This document shows positions 23,561-35,198 of a stretch of 64,000 nt of DNA, one piece after another. Source of the stretch: Cryptomeria japonica. Its lineage: Eukaryota; Streptophyta; Pinopsida; Cupressales; Cupressaceae. The translations under genes were made by a program, and so were the position numbers. The stretch spans positions 60,001 through 124,000 of the forward strand of contig NW_026729259.1 in assembly GCF_030272615.1 (NCBI RefSeq). Reading direction: 5' to 3'. Positions within the stretch are counted from its first letter, which is position 1; the number at the start of each line of letters is the position of its first letter. The notes beneath the pieces were generated by a model, which worked only from the letters and a program-made list of their open reading frames with translations, made no database searches and was not told the DNA's origin.

Positions 23561-24422
23561 GATGAAGCAGGGTCCTAAGTTCACCAAAGGATAACTACAA
23601 AATCTAGAGAGACGGAATGAATATCTACATCAAAGGAATGGGGCCACAGTTCTGGGAGCATGTTGTTAATCGGTACACACCTACCGATACTCTAACTGCA
23701 GATCAGCTTAAGGAGTAGTAGGAGAATGTTCAAGAATTAAAAGCTATCATAAGTACTCTTTCTGATTCTAAGTATATTGATGTCCATAGTTTCAAAATTG
23801 CTTATGAAGTCTGGGAAAAGTTGCAGTTGATTTATGGTGGAGATGAGCATGTGCAAAGAGATAAAGAAGAAAGCCTAAGAGGCAAGTTTGATGACATCAG
23901 GATGATGGAAGGTGGAACATCACACAGTATGGACAAAGGATAAAAGAAGTGGTTTGAGGAATCAAAAGTGTTGGTGGAACCATTGCTGAAGACATGGTGG
24001 TGAGTAAAATGCTTAGAACCTTACTATCTGCTTATTCTATTAGAGTATCTGCTATCCAAGAATTGAGGTCAGTAAGAAAAGATAAAGTTACAGTTGATTC
24101 TTTGATAGGCAAGCTTACTGGTTTTGAATTGAATAGCTTTTCCAATAGTGTACTTAAAGAAGAATCTGCTTTCAAAGCATCAATATCTAATGCACCAGTA
24201 AGAAAAGGAAAGGATGTGTATCATAACCATGAATGCAGGTCAATTCATCATGGCGGTGGTAATGAAGGTATGGATGATGAACATAACTTGATGGAATTTG
24301 AGGCTTTAATGGAAAAAATACTTCCTAGAGGCACTGGTAAGTACAAAGGCAAGCTTCCTCTTAAGTTCTTCTCATGTAACAAAATAGGACATATTGTTGC
24401 CAATTGTCCTAACAGTGATTAG
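23561..24422 (+). pseudogene. gag: Element C gag (copy 1)
   Basis: The first 430 bp (from the ATG at 23561) carry several stops. From 23994 the frame is open for 142 residues of the C-terminal gag domain (TLLSAYSIRVSAIQELR) and a zinc knuckle FSCNKIGHIVANC, in which the first Cys of the CCHC set is Phe. A TAG follows at 24420-24422. Confidence 0.82.
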
Positions 24423-24476
24423 AAAGAAAAGTTCAAAAAGTATAAAGGAAAACGTAAGAAACAGTGTTATGTTGCA

Positions 24477-25788
24477 GTGGATGAAGGTGTTACCGATGAG
24501 GAATTAGAGGATGAAGATAATGAGGAAATTATTTTTGTAGCAGTTAAGGAAGATCTGTCTGACAAGAAAGCTTTACTGTCTCATATTGACATCAGTGATG
24601 AGTGGGTCATTGATAATGGTTGCTCACGTCACATGAATGGTGACAAGAACAAGTTCATCTCACTTGAAGAATTTGATGATGGAGTAGTGAGATTTGGCAA
24701 CAATTCACCATGCTTGGTAAAGGGTAAAGGTTCAATTTCATTAAATGGTAAAGTAATGCTGATGATGTGTATTGAGATGAAGGATTGAAGCATAACTTGT
24801 TGAGTGTTGGTCAGCTAAATGATAAAGGTTATCATCTTGAGTTTAAGAATGGAGTGTGCAGGATTTTAGGAAGCAAAGAAGAACTGATTGCTACTGGTAA
24901 ATAGACAAAAGGTAACGTATTTCATCTAAACACTAATGTTAACAATTGTTTGGTTGCAAAAGTTAAGGATTGTTGGTTATGGCATAGAAGATTTTGTCAT
25001 GTAAATTTTGATAATTTGGTTAAGGTCATCAAGTCAAGTATGGTTAGAGGTATGCCACAATTAGTCAAACCAGACAATGTGATTTGTAAAGAGTGTCAGT
25101 TGGGTAAGATGCCTACTTCCTCTTTTAAGAGAAAATCATTTTCTTCTGAAAATATTTTAGATTTGGTGCACAATGATTTATGTGGTCCTATGAGGACTAG
25201 GATTTTTCAAGGTGATAAGTATTTCATGATATTTACTGATGATTATTCAAGAATGATGTGGGGTGCATTTTTTAAGGAGAAGTTAGAATCTTTCGACAAG
25301 TTTGAGGCATTCAAAGCCTTAGTGGAGAAAGAAACCGGTAAGAACCTAAAGTGCCTAAGATCTTACCAGGGTGGAGAATTCGCTTCAGCTGAATTTATGA
25401 AATAATGTGATGAGAATGGAATCAAGAGACAACTATCTGCACCAAGGACACCACAACAGAATGGGATTGTAGAAAGGAGGAGTTTGACCATAGTTGAAGT
25501 AGCAAGAACAATGTTGATACAAATAGATGTACCTAAAATGTTCTTGAGAGAAGCAATCAGCATTGCTATATACACATTGAACTAGGTATTGATCAAGAAA
25601 GGTAATGAAAAAACTCCCTATGAGTTACTCCTAATGCTAGTTATTTCAAAGTCTTTGGCAACAGGTGTTACATAAAGAGAGATGAGTATACAAGTAAGTT
25701 TGATCCTAAGAGTGATGAAGGAACTTTTCTTGGTTATTCAACTAAGAGAAAAGCATTTAAGTGCTTTAACAAAAGAACCAAGAAGATT
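24477..25788 (+). pseudogene. pol: Element C protease and integrase
   Basis: The protease site reads VIDNGCSRHM near 24607-24636 (Asn for the usual Ser). Out-of-frame sequence follows, then the integrase zinc domain at 24950-25130 (WHRRFCHVN, then CKECQLGKM). The core has VHNDLCGP, FTDDYSR and RSYQGGEF, in which the catalytic Asp of the second motif is Tyr. A TAA is at 25403-25405. TPQQNG and VERR follow in the same frame, with a stop near 25583. Integrase is inactive. Only one copy lies in the window. Confidence 0.85.
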
Positions 25789-26571
25789 GTGGAAAGTATT
25801 AATGTAAAAGTTGATGAGTATTATGATAAATCTGATGATACCAGCAAGTCTAATGCAATAGATGAACATAGGCTAGTGATTATTGAATCGGAAGTTCAAA
25901 ATGATGTTGAGCATAACAATGTGCAGAATGTTGCTAAACTGGTAGATGAAGAAGTAGAAGAGACTTCTATACCGGAACCGGTTATACCTAGATATGTAAA
26001 GTTTAATCACTCTGAAGATCAGATAATTGGAGATAAGAATGTTGAAGTACAAACAAGAAGAAAGATAAGAGAAAGTGCTTGTTTGATTTCCATAGTTGAA
26101 CCTAAGATGGTGAGGGAAGCTCTCAAGGATGATGATTGGATAAAGGCTATGGAGGAAGAGCTTGATCAAATAGAGAAGAACAACACTTGGTGACTTGTCC
26201 CCAGACCATCTGATAAAAATGTGATTGGCACTAAGTGGGTGTTCAAAAACAAACTAAATGAAGATGGTGAAGTGGTTAGGAACAAGGCTAGACTAGTTTG
26301 CAAAGGATATGAACAAGAAGAAGGTAAGAATTATGGAGAAACCTTTGCACCGGTTGCTAGACTTGAAGGAGTAAGAATTATAATTGCATTTTCAGCATTT
26401 AAAGGATTCAAGGTTTACCAAATGGATGTGAATTCTGTATTTTGTAATGTAATTCTAGAAGAAGAGGTTTACATTGAACAACTAGATGGGTTTGCATTGA
26501 CTAAAGACAAGGACATGGTGTGCAAGCTTCATAAAGATTTATATGGGTTAAAGCAAGCTCCAAGGGCATGG
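25789..26571 (+). pseudogene. pol: Element C reverse transcriptase, N-terminal half
   Basis: An acidic linker ends at NNTW with a TGA (26191-26193). RT then begins (GTKWVFKNKLNEDGEV, KARLVCKGY, TFAPVARLEGVR) and runs through VYQMDVNSVF and LYGLKQAPRAW. It is cut at 26571 before the catalytic YVDD motif, so it cannot be active. Confidence 0.88.
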
Positions 26572-28927
26572 TGTTAAACACAAGATGTCACTGAGAGGGG
26601 GGGTGAATCAGTGATTTCTAAACTTAACCCTTTTCTAGCCTATGTGTATATCGGTTAATAGATCTAACATAAAGAAGACACACTAGTTAGATGGGAGGAT
26701 GACACAAATGCAGCCACACATAAAAGGGACACCACATAACACCATATGTACGAGGAAAACCCAATATGGGAAAATCCTCAGTGAGAAATGTTGTTGGAGG
26801 CTACTGCTCCAATCCAGCCTCACAATGAAACATTCGGTTACAACATTTAGGGCACCAACCCAAGGAGCACCAATCCCTACACCAAGCTCCAACTCAGTGA
26901 TTACAAAATCATATTTTGAATACAAAAGTTATCTTCTTGTTACAAAAGAAATTTGTAACTCTCATGTATGTCTCTGCACCAGTTCTCCTCTCTACAGATC
27001 TATGTCGGTTCTCTATTCACCTTTTCCTTGTTGCAACCTTATCTCCTACTGTAATCCACTCTTTGTTGCACCCTTGCCAGTTTGGCCTCTTCTTCTTCTT
27101 TGTCGGTTCTTCTCTCTGTCACACTGCTACTATCCATAACTGGTCTTGATAACTTAGTTAGATGTCCACTATCTCTTTCCCAATAGTTCTCAGCTTTCCT
27201 TCTCTGCAATCTTCTATAACCCTTCTCTATCAGTTTAGTCACCACCGGTGTACTCCTCTCTCTCAGAATCAACGGTTGGCTACCAGTTACCTCACTATTT
27301 CTGGTTGAACTCTTCAACCCGTTTCTCACTGACACTCAGTCTCTTCTCTGATTTTCTTTGAGAATTTTATTGATTTTCTCTCACATGCAGCAACAACAAC
27401 TACATCTTTGGCTCACACTCTTATAGCTAGATTTTCCCACCTAAATGTGAGTTTGAACATTTGCACACTAGAGTTTCTACCATACACTAAATTTGCATTT
27501 GATCTGATCTCTGATCATTGTGACATATAATATCCAATCTAATATCATTTCCTTGATCGATGTTCAGTACTCAGTCAATGGGCATCACCCAGTTGTTTAC
27601 CTTGTGAGCCACATCTTCTCTCTTTTTATCATCTGTAGCATGATTTTTGACCTTTTGCTTGATCGATCACATGCATGATACAATTTCCTTCATCCTCTTT
27701 GATCTGGAAGATCAATCTGTACTAGATCTCTGATGTTTCCTTGATCTCGAGTTGTAATCCTCTGCCATGCTTCCTCAAGCTTCGCAGTCACCATTAAATA
27801 TTGGACCAATCACCAATCACCTTACTGACACATCACACTGACCTTTGCATGCATGTCACTTCACCTCCACGTGGCCCCTTTTCCAACATCCACCTTTGCT
27901 AGGTTGGTTATGTTGGTTTGGATAGGATCGCCGACCAACCATACACCTGGGTTCATCTACCGTTTCACAGACCCTATCGGTTATAGCCTAACCGGTCTCC
28001 CTTCAACCTTTCACTTTGCTTCTCTTCTAGTGGAGCACCTAAACCGGTCAACACACATGCCAACCTACCTCACGCACATCTTCATCAGCTGGGAGCCTTC
28101 TGCATCTATACTTTGTCAGCATTACCAGTGGACATACTTACCGGTAAACACCTTGATGACATCATGTCATCAGTCTTCATCAATCTCCATTTGTCTGCTT
28201 CTGCATAAACTTGCCTTCTTCATCTATAGACTAGTTCTCCTATCAATAAGTTTGTCAAAGTGACAAACACATCCTTCCTTCTTTATACTGACAAGTCATC
28301 ACAACTACCTGGCTGATCTGGTACACATCCCTGATCACATGCACCTAAGGCAATTTAGTGTTTCACCAGCGCATTCAGTGTGAGCCTTCAATCTCCTCCC
28401 TTTAACACTTCTATCTTATCTCTGAAAACTATGATTCATTCATGCATAATAGGAGATAAGCTCCACTTACCAGTGGGAGTGGATCCTTTTCATCTGCATC
28501 CTACAATGTACCAATGTGACTTCCCTGTTTGAGCAGCATGTCTTCAAACAAGCACATGTGAACCGGTTGGGCACATTCACTGTTAGTCATCTCTTCAAAT
28601 TGTGACTTCATCTTTATCCGGTGGGAGTCCTGTAGTTTCACACCCACACAACATACTAGTGGCCTGGCCATACTTCACCTTAGGTGTTGATGTGATTTTG
28701 GTAACTTTCCCTCTCTTCATCACAATCAACAACCCAACATACTTCACCTCCAGCATTGATGTGATTTTGGTAACATTCCCCCTCTTCATCACAATCAACA
28801 ACCCAACATCTTTCCCCCTTACAAATGTCATCATTTACCGGTTGTTATATCATATTGTGGCACCTTCACAAGATGACAATTATGGAAATACACGTGAAAT
28901 TCCAATCATTTAACCATCTAACCAACA
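26572..28927 (-). repeat. LTR-like block in reverse orientation, interrupting element C
   Basis: It starts TGTTAAACAC and soon has ACTGAGAGGGGGGGTGAATC, the reverse of the 3' end seen in the element C LTR, so it looks like an LTR read on the minus strand. The far end is set at CCAACA (28922-28927), with a possible imperfect 5-bp repeat (CATGG, CATGT). Open frames inside (26699-27139, 27853-28263) lack known domains. RT of element C does not resume on the far side, so this is more than a simple solo-LTR insertion. Confidence 0.5.
28672..28809. repeat. 69-bp tandem duplication
   Basis: Units 28672-28740 and 28741-28809 share TGATGTGATTTTGGTAAC and TTCATCACAATCAACAACCC and differ at about eight positions. 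They lie within the LTR-like block. Confidence 0.9.
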
Positions 28928-29004
28928 TGTGGAATGTCAAGAGCCACACAATAATATTTTTACCATATTAAATAATGTTAGCATACCATACATATCTAAT
29001 AATA

Positions 29005-30400
29005 TGATGAAACAATAAGGATTCGGTCAACTACTGAGAGGGGGGGGCTGAATCAATAGATAGAAAATAAACTAAAATTTCACTAAACAAACTTTCAACT
29101 CAGAATCTAATCACTAAACTAACCGGTTTAGTCACTGTATCAAAAACTGCAACTACACTATCAAAATTTACCGATTGACCTAATACTCAGTGACATAATG
29201 CAACAGATCTTGAAACTTAAATATCATTTGACAAATCCTTAAACCACTTCACTAATACCAGTAAAAATATGTTTCAGATCATTTCCGGTCATCCAAATAT
29301 ATCTATGCAGATTTACTAGTCATTCAAATCAACCATATCAAAAACACATCCACAAAATCATTCAACACTTGACACAATGATTTTTCATGTGGAAAGCCAA
29401 ATGGGAAAAACCATGGTGGGGATGAATACCCACAAGTATTATGAACTCTTTTGAAATTTTCCATGTTAGGAGCCAAGCCTTGTTAGAAGCTTTTACGATA
29501 ATGTCCTGTTAAGAACAGATCCGGTTAAGGACCACTCGGTTAAGGGATTGACTAGAATACCCTGTTAAAGGTAATACCATGTTAGAGTTAACCTCGATGG
29601 AGAATTTCAAATCCAAGCTAATGGATGACCTTTTTAGAGAATTTCAACAAAAAGCATGTTAAAGCTTACTTAGTTAAGGGATTTAACTATTGTAATGGCT
29701 AGAGAACAACAGGTTCTTTGTTGATCTAGTAATAGCACTTCCTTGTTTAATCAGATCCTTTTCTGCTCATATCTGCCTTCACAACATTCTGCAGACACAC
29801 CTTCTGGTTCAACAACAATCACACTTAACTGAATTTTCCAACACAATTACAAACAACTCATCGACCTTAAAAACAAATACAATAGGTTAGTAACACAAGA
29901 CAAACCCTACAAATCTCATAGAGATTACAAACATTTCATTTTAATCTTGACTGTTAGATTACATTGAAATTAACTACACATTGTTATAGACAACTTCAAC
30001 TGCTCCTGGATCACCACACATTGGATCTTGTAGCTAATCATGAGTTTGTCACTTCATACTATGCAATTGATCATTCCCAAGATAAACAATTATCTCTACA
30101 TGCCAAACCCGCTTCAAAACTCATCACGTGTAACATGCATATGTGGCATCTTCATCTTCGATCATCATTTGGTCATAGATCATCACAACCGATTCTCCAA
30201 GCTCCATCGGTTAGGGTTCTTCTTATCAATTGGTTAGGGTTACCAGTTGATCTCTCTGCTTCAATAATACTACCAGTTGCCTTCACTACCGGTTACTTTA
30301 CTGCATCATTACCGGTTGTAATACATCTTCATTACCGGTTACTATTGACATCAATGACAACACTATACTTCATCAATGCAATCTTCATTCAATGCCAACA
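29005..30400 (-). repeat. Solo-LTR-like block related to the element C LTR, inverted
   Basis: On the minus strand it resembles the LTR of element C: the plus strand begins with GGATTCGGTCAACTACTGAG and a G run, then has the reverse of the TTCCCACCATGG-type and GTTAAG-repeat region (29390-29660), and ends ATGCCAACA. No internal retroelement sequence adjoins either side. AATAT occurs at both borders (29001-29005, 30400-30404), a possible target duplication. A 173-residue open frame at 29964-30485 overlaps its edge and is a chance frame. Confidence 0.6.
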
Positions 30401-31440
30401 ATATCACCAAACATTATATCTCCATGTGTATAATAATTGTGTATGCATAGTTATCATTGTACACTATGAATCAATTTGTACATAATTAACATTGTTGTTG
30501 AGCTTGTATTTACTTGCATAGCCATGAATACCAACTTCAAGCTTATGACATCACATACAAACATAACATCACTTTCAACTGCTTACAACACCCCATGTCA
30601 TCTATGAAAATATTTTCCTATTCTCATATTATGCCCATGAACTCTATCTTTATAGAAGGTGCTTCTAAATTATCATTCATGGGTGGAAAAATAAACCATT
30701 TTGAATATAGAATTGTGAATTATTTTTCAATTCACTTATGGTAAGTACCACAATATCATTGCATTATAACAATATGTATATTATAATGTAGCATCTAAAA
30801 CTCACCACATTGCATTTTCTAGATAAACTCTATCTTTAAGGACTCTCTATAGGTAATTATCACTAAACTCCCAACATTCTCTATAGATAACTCAAGATAT
30901 TTATTATCAACACTTTACCCACATTATTAGAACTTTGATAAGTTAAATGATACTTTGCAGTTCCTTTCAAGTACCAAAACATGCTCTTCACATATGTCCA
31001 TAGGTCCTTAGCTTTTCCATGGACATACATAGAACCCCCACTATTTGAGAAATGTCTAGTATTATGTAGTGATGCAGTAGCATTTAGGTTCACAGGTGAT
31101 CTTGTATTAACCAAAATTATTTCTATTTTCATTTTTAGTTTTTCTTTATTTTTGTTGTGCTGTAGTTGGTTATGGTGATTGGTTTCAAGAATCATTTTTA
31201 GATTAATTTTGGTTAAGGAATTTAACTCATTGAAGACTCAAATGGGTATCTATGGTTCAATTTTGGTGGAAATCTGAGAAATTTGACTAAGTTAAAAAGA
31301 AATAAGAGTTTTAGTCCTATTTAGTAACAAATAAAAGGTTCGAGTATTCTGGAAATAATGAGAATCACTGACAAGTTCTTGTTCCATTTCTTCACATCAA
31401 TGACTTCTTGTTCCTCTAAAAATATTTTATATTTCTTCAA
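30401..31440. other. Interval with a possible copia RNase H fragment
   Basis: Mostly unrecognised. On the minus strand about 30900-31000 reads KSMFWYLKGTAKYHLTY, like the stretch before RNase H in copia pol (usually RYLKGT). This is a short, weak fragment; nothing else is supported. Confidence 0.35.
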
Positions 31441-31460
31441 ACATTTTGAAAGCTTTGAAT

Positions 31461-31751
31461 AGTTCCTAGTAGAGTAGGAACTCCCAATAAAAGTGAAAAA
31501 TTCTCATCGAGGTAGGAACCCTCAAGAAAATGGATTAAAGAAAAATTAATTAATTTTTTAACAATCAAAATAGTTCCTATTTAGGTGGGAACCTAAATAA
31601 CAAATTGGAATGGTTCATAGTTCCCACCAGAGTAGGAACCCCTGACAAAAGGAAACCATGATGAAAACTTAGAATTATGAAAAATGAAATAGTTCTTAAT
31701 GGAATGAGAACTAGTGACAATTTGGAATGGTTCCTAGCAGGATAGGTACCC
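31461..31751. repeat. Cluster of six palindromic GGTTCC-type repeats
   Basis: About 22-bp imperfect palindromes (for example AGTTCCTAGTAGAGTAGGAA) occur at 31461-31482, 31501-31522, 31571-31593, 31619-31641, 31691-31712 and 31729-31751. They are separated by 20-60 bp of A-rich spacer with shared GACAAAAGGAA-like pieces. Each could form a small hairpin. The cluster lies upstream of the gypsy pol relic and may belong to that element. Confidence 0.75.
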
Positions 31752-32039
31752 TGACAAAAGGAACAAGTACCTAGTACCTATTGTATCTTTGATAGATTGG
31801 AATGACTGATTATTGAAGCAATTGAATGCATCCAAGGTAACAAGAATTGTTGGTAGAGTTCCCAATGGATGATAAAGATCCCACAAAGTCTTGAATACCC
31901 TTTCAAGTGTTTTGAGGATATTTTAAATGGTGACATGTGGATGATAAGATTAAACAATGATTTTTCAATTCCAATGGTTCGACTTATTTATATTAAAAGT
32001 ATATAAATCAAAATTAATATGGTTTGAGGAGGTTGGTAA

Positions 32040-33745
32040 ATCATAGAAGATTTCATTTGATCTTAGTTGGGAGGGACCTTTTTGGTTGACACGAGAATTT
32101 GTGCTATACAGTGATCACCAAGATTTGTATTATTTTAACAATCAAAGCAAGTTGAATAAAAGACATATGAGATGGGTTGAATTTTTATAGATTTACACTT
32201 TTTTTTTGAATAATAGGAGTGGTAAGTCCAAAAATGTTGTATACACATTGATCGGGAGGTGAAATTTTTTGATAGAGATGCAAGTGGAAGCATTAAGTTT
32301 TGAAAAACTAAGAATTTGTATGAAGATGATCTTGATTTTGTGGAAGCATGGAAAGCATGTAGGGAACCAATAATGACAGATAGAAGCTAGTGGTTGGATT
32401 ACTTCATCCAGTAGGAAATGTTATTCAAAGGAAATTAGTTATGTATTTCAAGGAGTTTAATGAAGGAGACTTCAATCAAAGAAAAACATAGTAGAGGATT
32501 AGTAGGACATTTGGTGTTGACAAGATAGTTTCTTTGGTGATTGATCACTACTTTTGGCTACACATACATAAGGATGTTAGGAAGTATGTTCAGAGTTGTA
32601 GACATTGTCAAGGTGCAAAGGGAAACAATTAGAATGTTAGATTATACAAACCTTTGATTGTATTAAAAATGCCTTGGAAAGACATCAACATAAATTTTAC
32701 CAAGGACAAAAAGAGGATATGATTCAATATTTGTTGTATTGGACAAATTTTCTAAAATGATGCATTTCATTCCTTGTAATAAGACTAATGATGCAATACA
32801 TGTTGTAGACCTACTTTTCAAGAGGAAATGTCAAATTGCATGGATTACCAAAGAGCATAATTTTAGGTTGATATACAAAGTTTATTGGATATTTTTGGAG
32901 AACTTTGTGGAAAAAGATAAGGACAAACCTTAATTTTCGTTCAACATACCATCCACAAACTAATGGATAGATAAAAGTAGTAAACAAAAGTCTAGGCAAC
33001 TTGTTAAGGTGTTTAACATGAGACAAAGAGAAAATTTGTTATATAGTTCTACTGCAAGTAGAGTTTACATACAATAATTTGGTAAATTGGAGCATGAGGA
33101 ATACACAATTTGAGATTGTGACAAAAGTACATCCTAGAGGAGTTGTGGAGCTTAGAGACATCAATATGGAGATTTAAAGATGTGTAAAAATAGAACAATT
33201 TGCAGGATACATGGAGACAATACATTAATAGGTCTAGAAATATTTGGAGGATATGAATAGTTTGTATAAGGAGCATGTAGATGATAAAAGGAAACATAAG
33301 TAATTTGTTGTTGGGGATGAAATCATAGTATATCTCAAAGTGGAAATATTTCTGGTAGGCACATATATAATAATCTAAATATGAGAAAGTATATCATGGA
33401 CCATGTAAGATTCTTAGGAAGTTTTATTCAAGAAACACATATGAAGTAGAGTTACTATAGACACTTGGCTATGTATCACCTATTTTCAATGTTGCAGACT
33501 CCTATGATGATCATGGAGCATAGTCAGGCAACAATATAAACAAAGTTTGTCTGAAGGATCACTTACCACATCAATCACTAGAGTAGATTGAGTAGATCTT
33601 GGATACTCAAGTTGGAGGAATCATTAGGAACAAACAATATCATGAGTATTTGGTGAAGTGGAATGGTAGACCAACAAAGGATTCAACATGGATTTCATAG
33701 GCTAAGCTAGACTGCATTGATTTTCCTCTATCCTCGACAAAGTAA
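32040..33745 (+). pseudogene. pol: Ty3/gypsy chromodomain-type pol relic
   Basis: Plus-strand fragments in several frames, in gypsy order: RNase H (FVLYSDHQDL, KLNKRHMRWVEFL), integrase zinc domain (VRKYVQSCRHCQGAKG near 32580-32620), late core (TYHPQTNG near 32945, then FTYNNLVNWS) and PRGVVELRD. At the end, EYLVKWNGRPTKDSTWIS near 33636-33700 is a chromodomain like those of plant chromoviruses, which direct integration to heterochromatin. Dozens of stops and shifts make it an old relic. Confidence 0.8.
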
Positions 33746-34480
33746 TGGGTTCACTTTTATTTGTAGCCCTAGGTGTTTTATGCAAAAGCATCCCTAGTTA
33801 TAAGAGCAACATTTCATCAACCAAAAATAGTTCTTTTCTTTCATTAAGTCTATAATTGTCTCAACCTTTCCCTTAGCATTTCACCGCCTTATTCTTTCAT
33901 TTCGTATAGATATAGATTCATATTTAGAATGATTCATGTACTTTATATCTAAAAATCTTACAATTTGCATTTGTCATCAAGAAGTTATCGCTCTCTAAAG
34001 TTACAGTCAATTTCTTTGTCAAAGCATTTTGGAACTAACTGGGACATCCAAATTTTTTGGAGCATCCTCGAAACATTTGGAAATAAGTGGAACATCACTC
34101 AATCCATTTTAGGTCATGGGGGGACCCTCTCTATTGTCTGCAACTTGTTTCATCTTACCTTGGGTTTTGTGACCTTTGAGGTTGACATATACTGTTGCTA
34201 GAGCTAGAGAAGCATATTTAAGATAATTTTGCAATCAATCAATGTTAATATATACACCGTTAGACTTGAATTTTCCAATTCATCGGTCCTCAAAATGTGA
34301 TTAGGCCAACAAGCCCATTATAATATTATGTGATTCCTTGTGGCAGGCCTGTGAGCCCATTGACATTTTGCATATGAGGGCATGTGAAGCAATGTATTGT
34401 TGCAAATGATGAAATCAATAAAATTCATGTTTGTTGAGTATTTTCTTGTGTTAAACTTTGTGCTACATCGTTAGATGGTC
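33746..34480 (+). other. Possible 3' LTR region of the gypsy relic
   Basis: It follows the chromodomain as a 3' untranslated/LTR segment would, and includes AATCAATAAAATTCATG near 34410, like an LTR polyadenylation region. No partner LTR was found upstream. No gene seen. Confidence 0.35.
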
Positions 34481-34915
34481 CTTTCTATACCCTCTATTTA
34501 TGGTTGCACAACTCTTGATCTTTATTGACTTTGACAACATCCTTTATTAAGGCTAGAAATCAATTTGGCATATCCATGTGGTTGTTGTAGCAAGAATGTC
34601 CTATTGAGGCTTTAATTTCCCTTGGTGATTATATTTGTAAACAAAAAATCTTTTCCACTTTAATTTGTTTTGTCTTTATTTATTGATATTAATAGATCCT
34701 TTGGCTCTAATTTTATGCATGCAAACCTCTTGCAATAGCTTTAATAACATTTATATAAAACCCTATTTAAATGTTAAGAAAATAGAATACCAAAAACAAG
34801 ATTTTAGCCCATACTAGAAATAGAATCATACTTTTTCAAATAGGTCCTCATAATACACATTAAGCTTAAAATATTAGAATTATTAATCATATAATAAATC
34901 TACATGTCTTTAGAC

Positions 34916-35010
34916 ACATGTAGTGTTGTGGTTAAAAGACTTCATTGGTGAAGCAATCACCAAGCTTCAAATCCATGCTAGGCCATCGATCTCACATGCT
35001 TTGTTTTTTT
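34916..35010 (+). mobile_element. Possible tRNA-derived SINE head
   Basis: TAGTGTTGTGGTTAAA (34921-34936) resembles an A box and GCTTCAAATCC (34964-34974) a B box, at SINE-like spacing. It is diverged and has no clear tail or target duplication. Confidence 0.4.
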
Positions 35011-35108
35011 GCTAGAATATTGAGCTCAAGGGTTTGATCAAGTGAAGTGTGGGGATGAGGTCCCCCATTTGTGGCCTCACTAGTTCATAGCTTCGGTTCA
35101 AAATAATT

Positions 35109-35198
35109 TCACGTGGAGTTGAAGGGCATGTCATGCCAGCATCATTAGTCACATCACGTGGAGCTGGAGGGCATGTCATGCCAGCATCATCGGTCACA
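35109..35198. repeat. 45-bp tandem pair
   Basis: Units 35109-35153 and 35154-35198 differ at about four positions. Each contains the palindrome GGCATGTCATGCC and starts TCACGTGGAG. On the minus strand the 15-codon unit reads DDAGMTCPPAPRDVT-like, but the short surrounding frame has no other support. Confidence 0.9.

Larger units (their letters stand above)
1..24423 (+). repeat. Long direct repeat, copy 1 (period about 39.58 kb)
   Basis: This stretch recurs at 39579-64000 in the same orientation. The offset is 39578 at the left, 39576 after a poly-A/T tract near 2655-2715, and 39577 after a small change near 17490. By eye there are about 20 substitutions, mostly transitions, for example at 1411 (C here, T in copy 2). 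The left edge is the window edge, so the true boundary is not seen. It carries element A (part), the TIR and PPR pseudogenes, the minisatellite, element B, the fold-back and the 5' part of element C. It may be a real tandem duplication or an uncollapsed haplotype in the assembly. Confidence 0.97.
22122..26571 (+). mobile_element. Copia-type element C (copy 1), 3' part missing
   Basis: Plus-strand copia element of a different family from A and B. It has a 1.37-kb LTR (22122-23494), PBS-like sequence (23496-23508), gag, protease, integrase and RT up to the Trp-Cys after KQAPRA at 26571. There it is cut off by an LTR-like block in opposite orientation. No RNase H or 3' LTR of this copy is visible beyond the break. 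Stops and frameshifts run through gag and pol. Confidence 0.85.

Noticed and set aside
27853-28263. 136-residue plus-strand gene
   Set aside because: It lies inside the LTR-like block, has no domain and ends in repeat sequence.
29964-30485. 173-residue plus-strand open frame
   Set aside because: It overlaps the end of the inverted LTR-like block and shows no known domain; likely chance.
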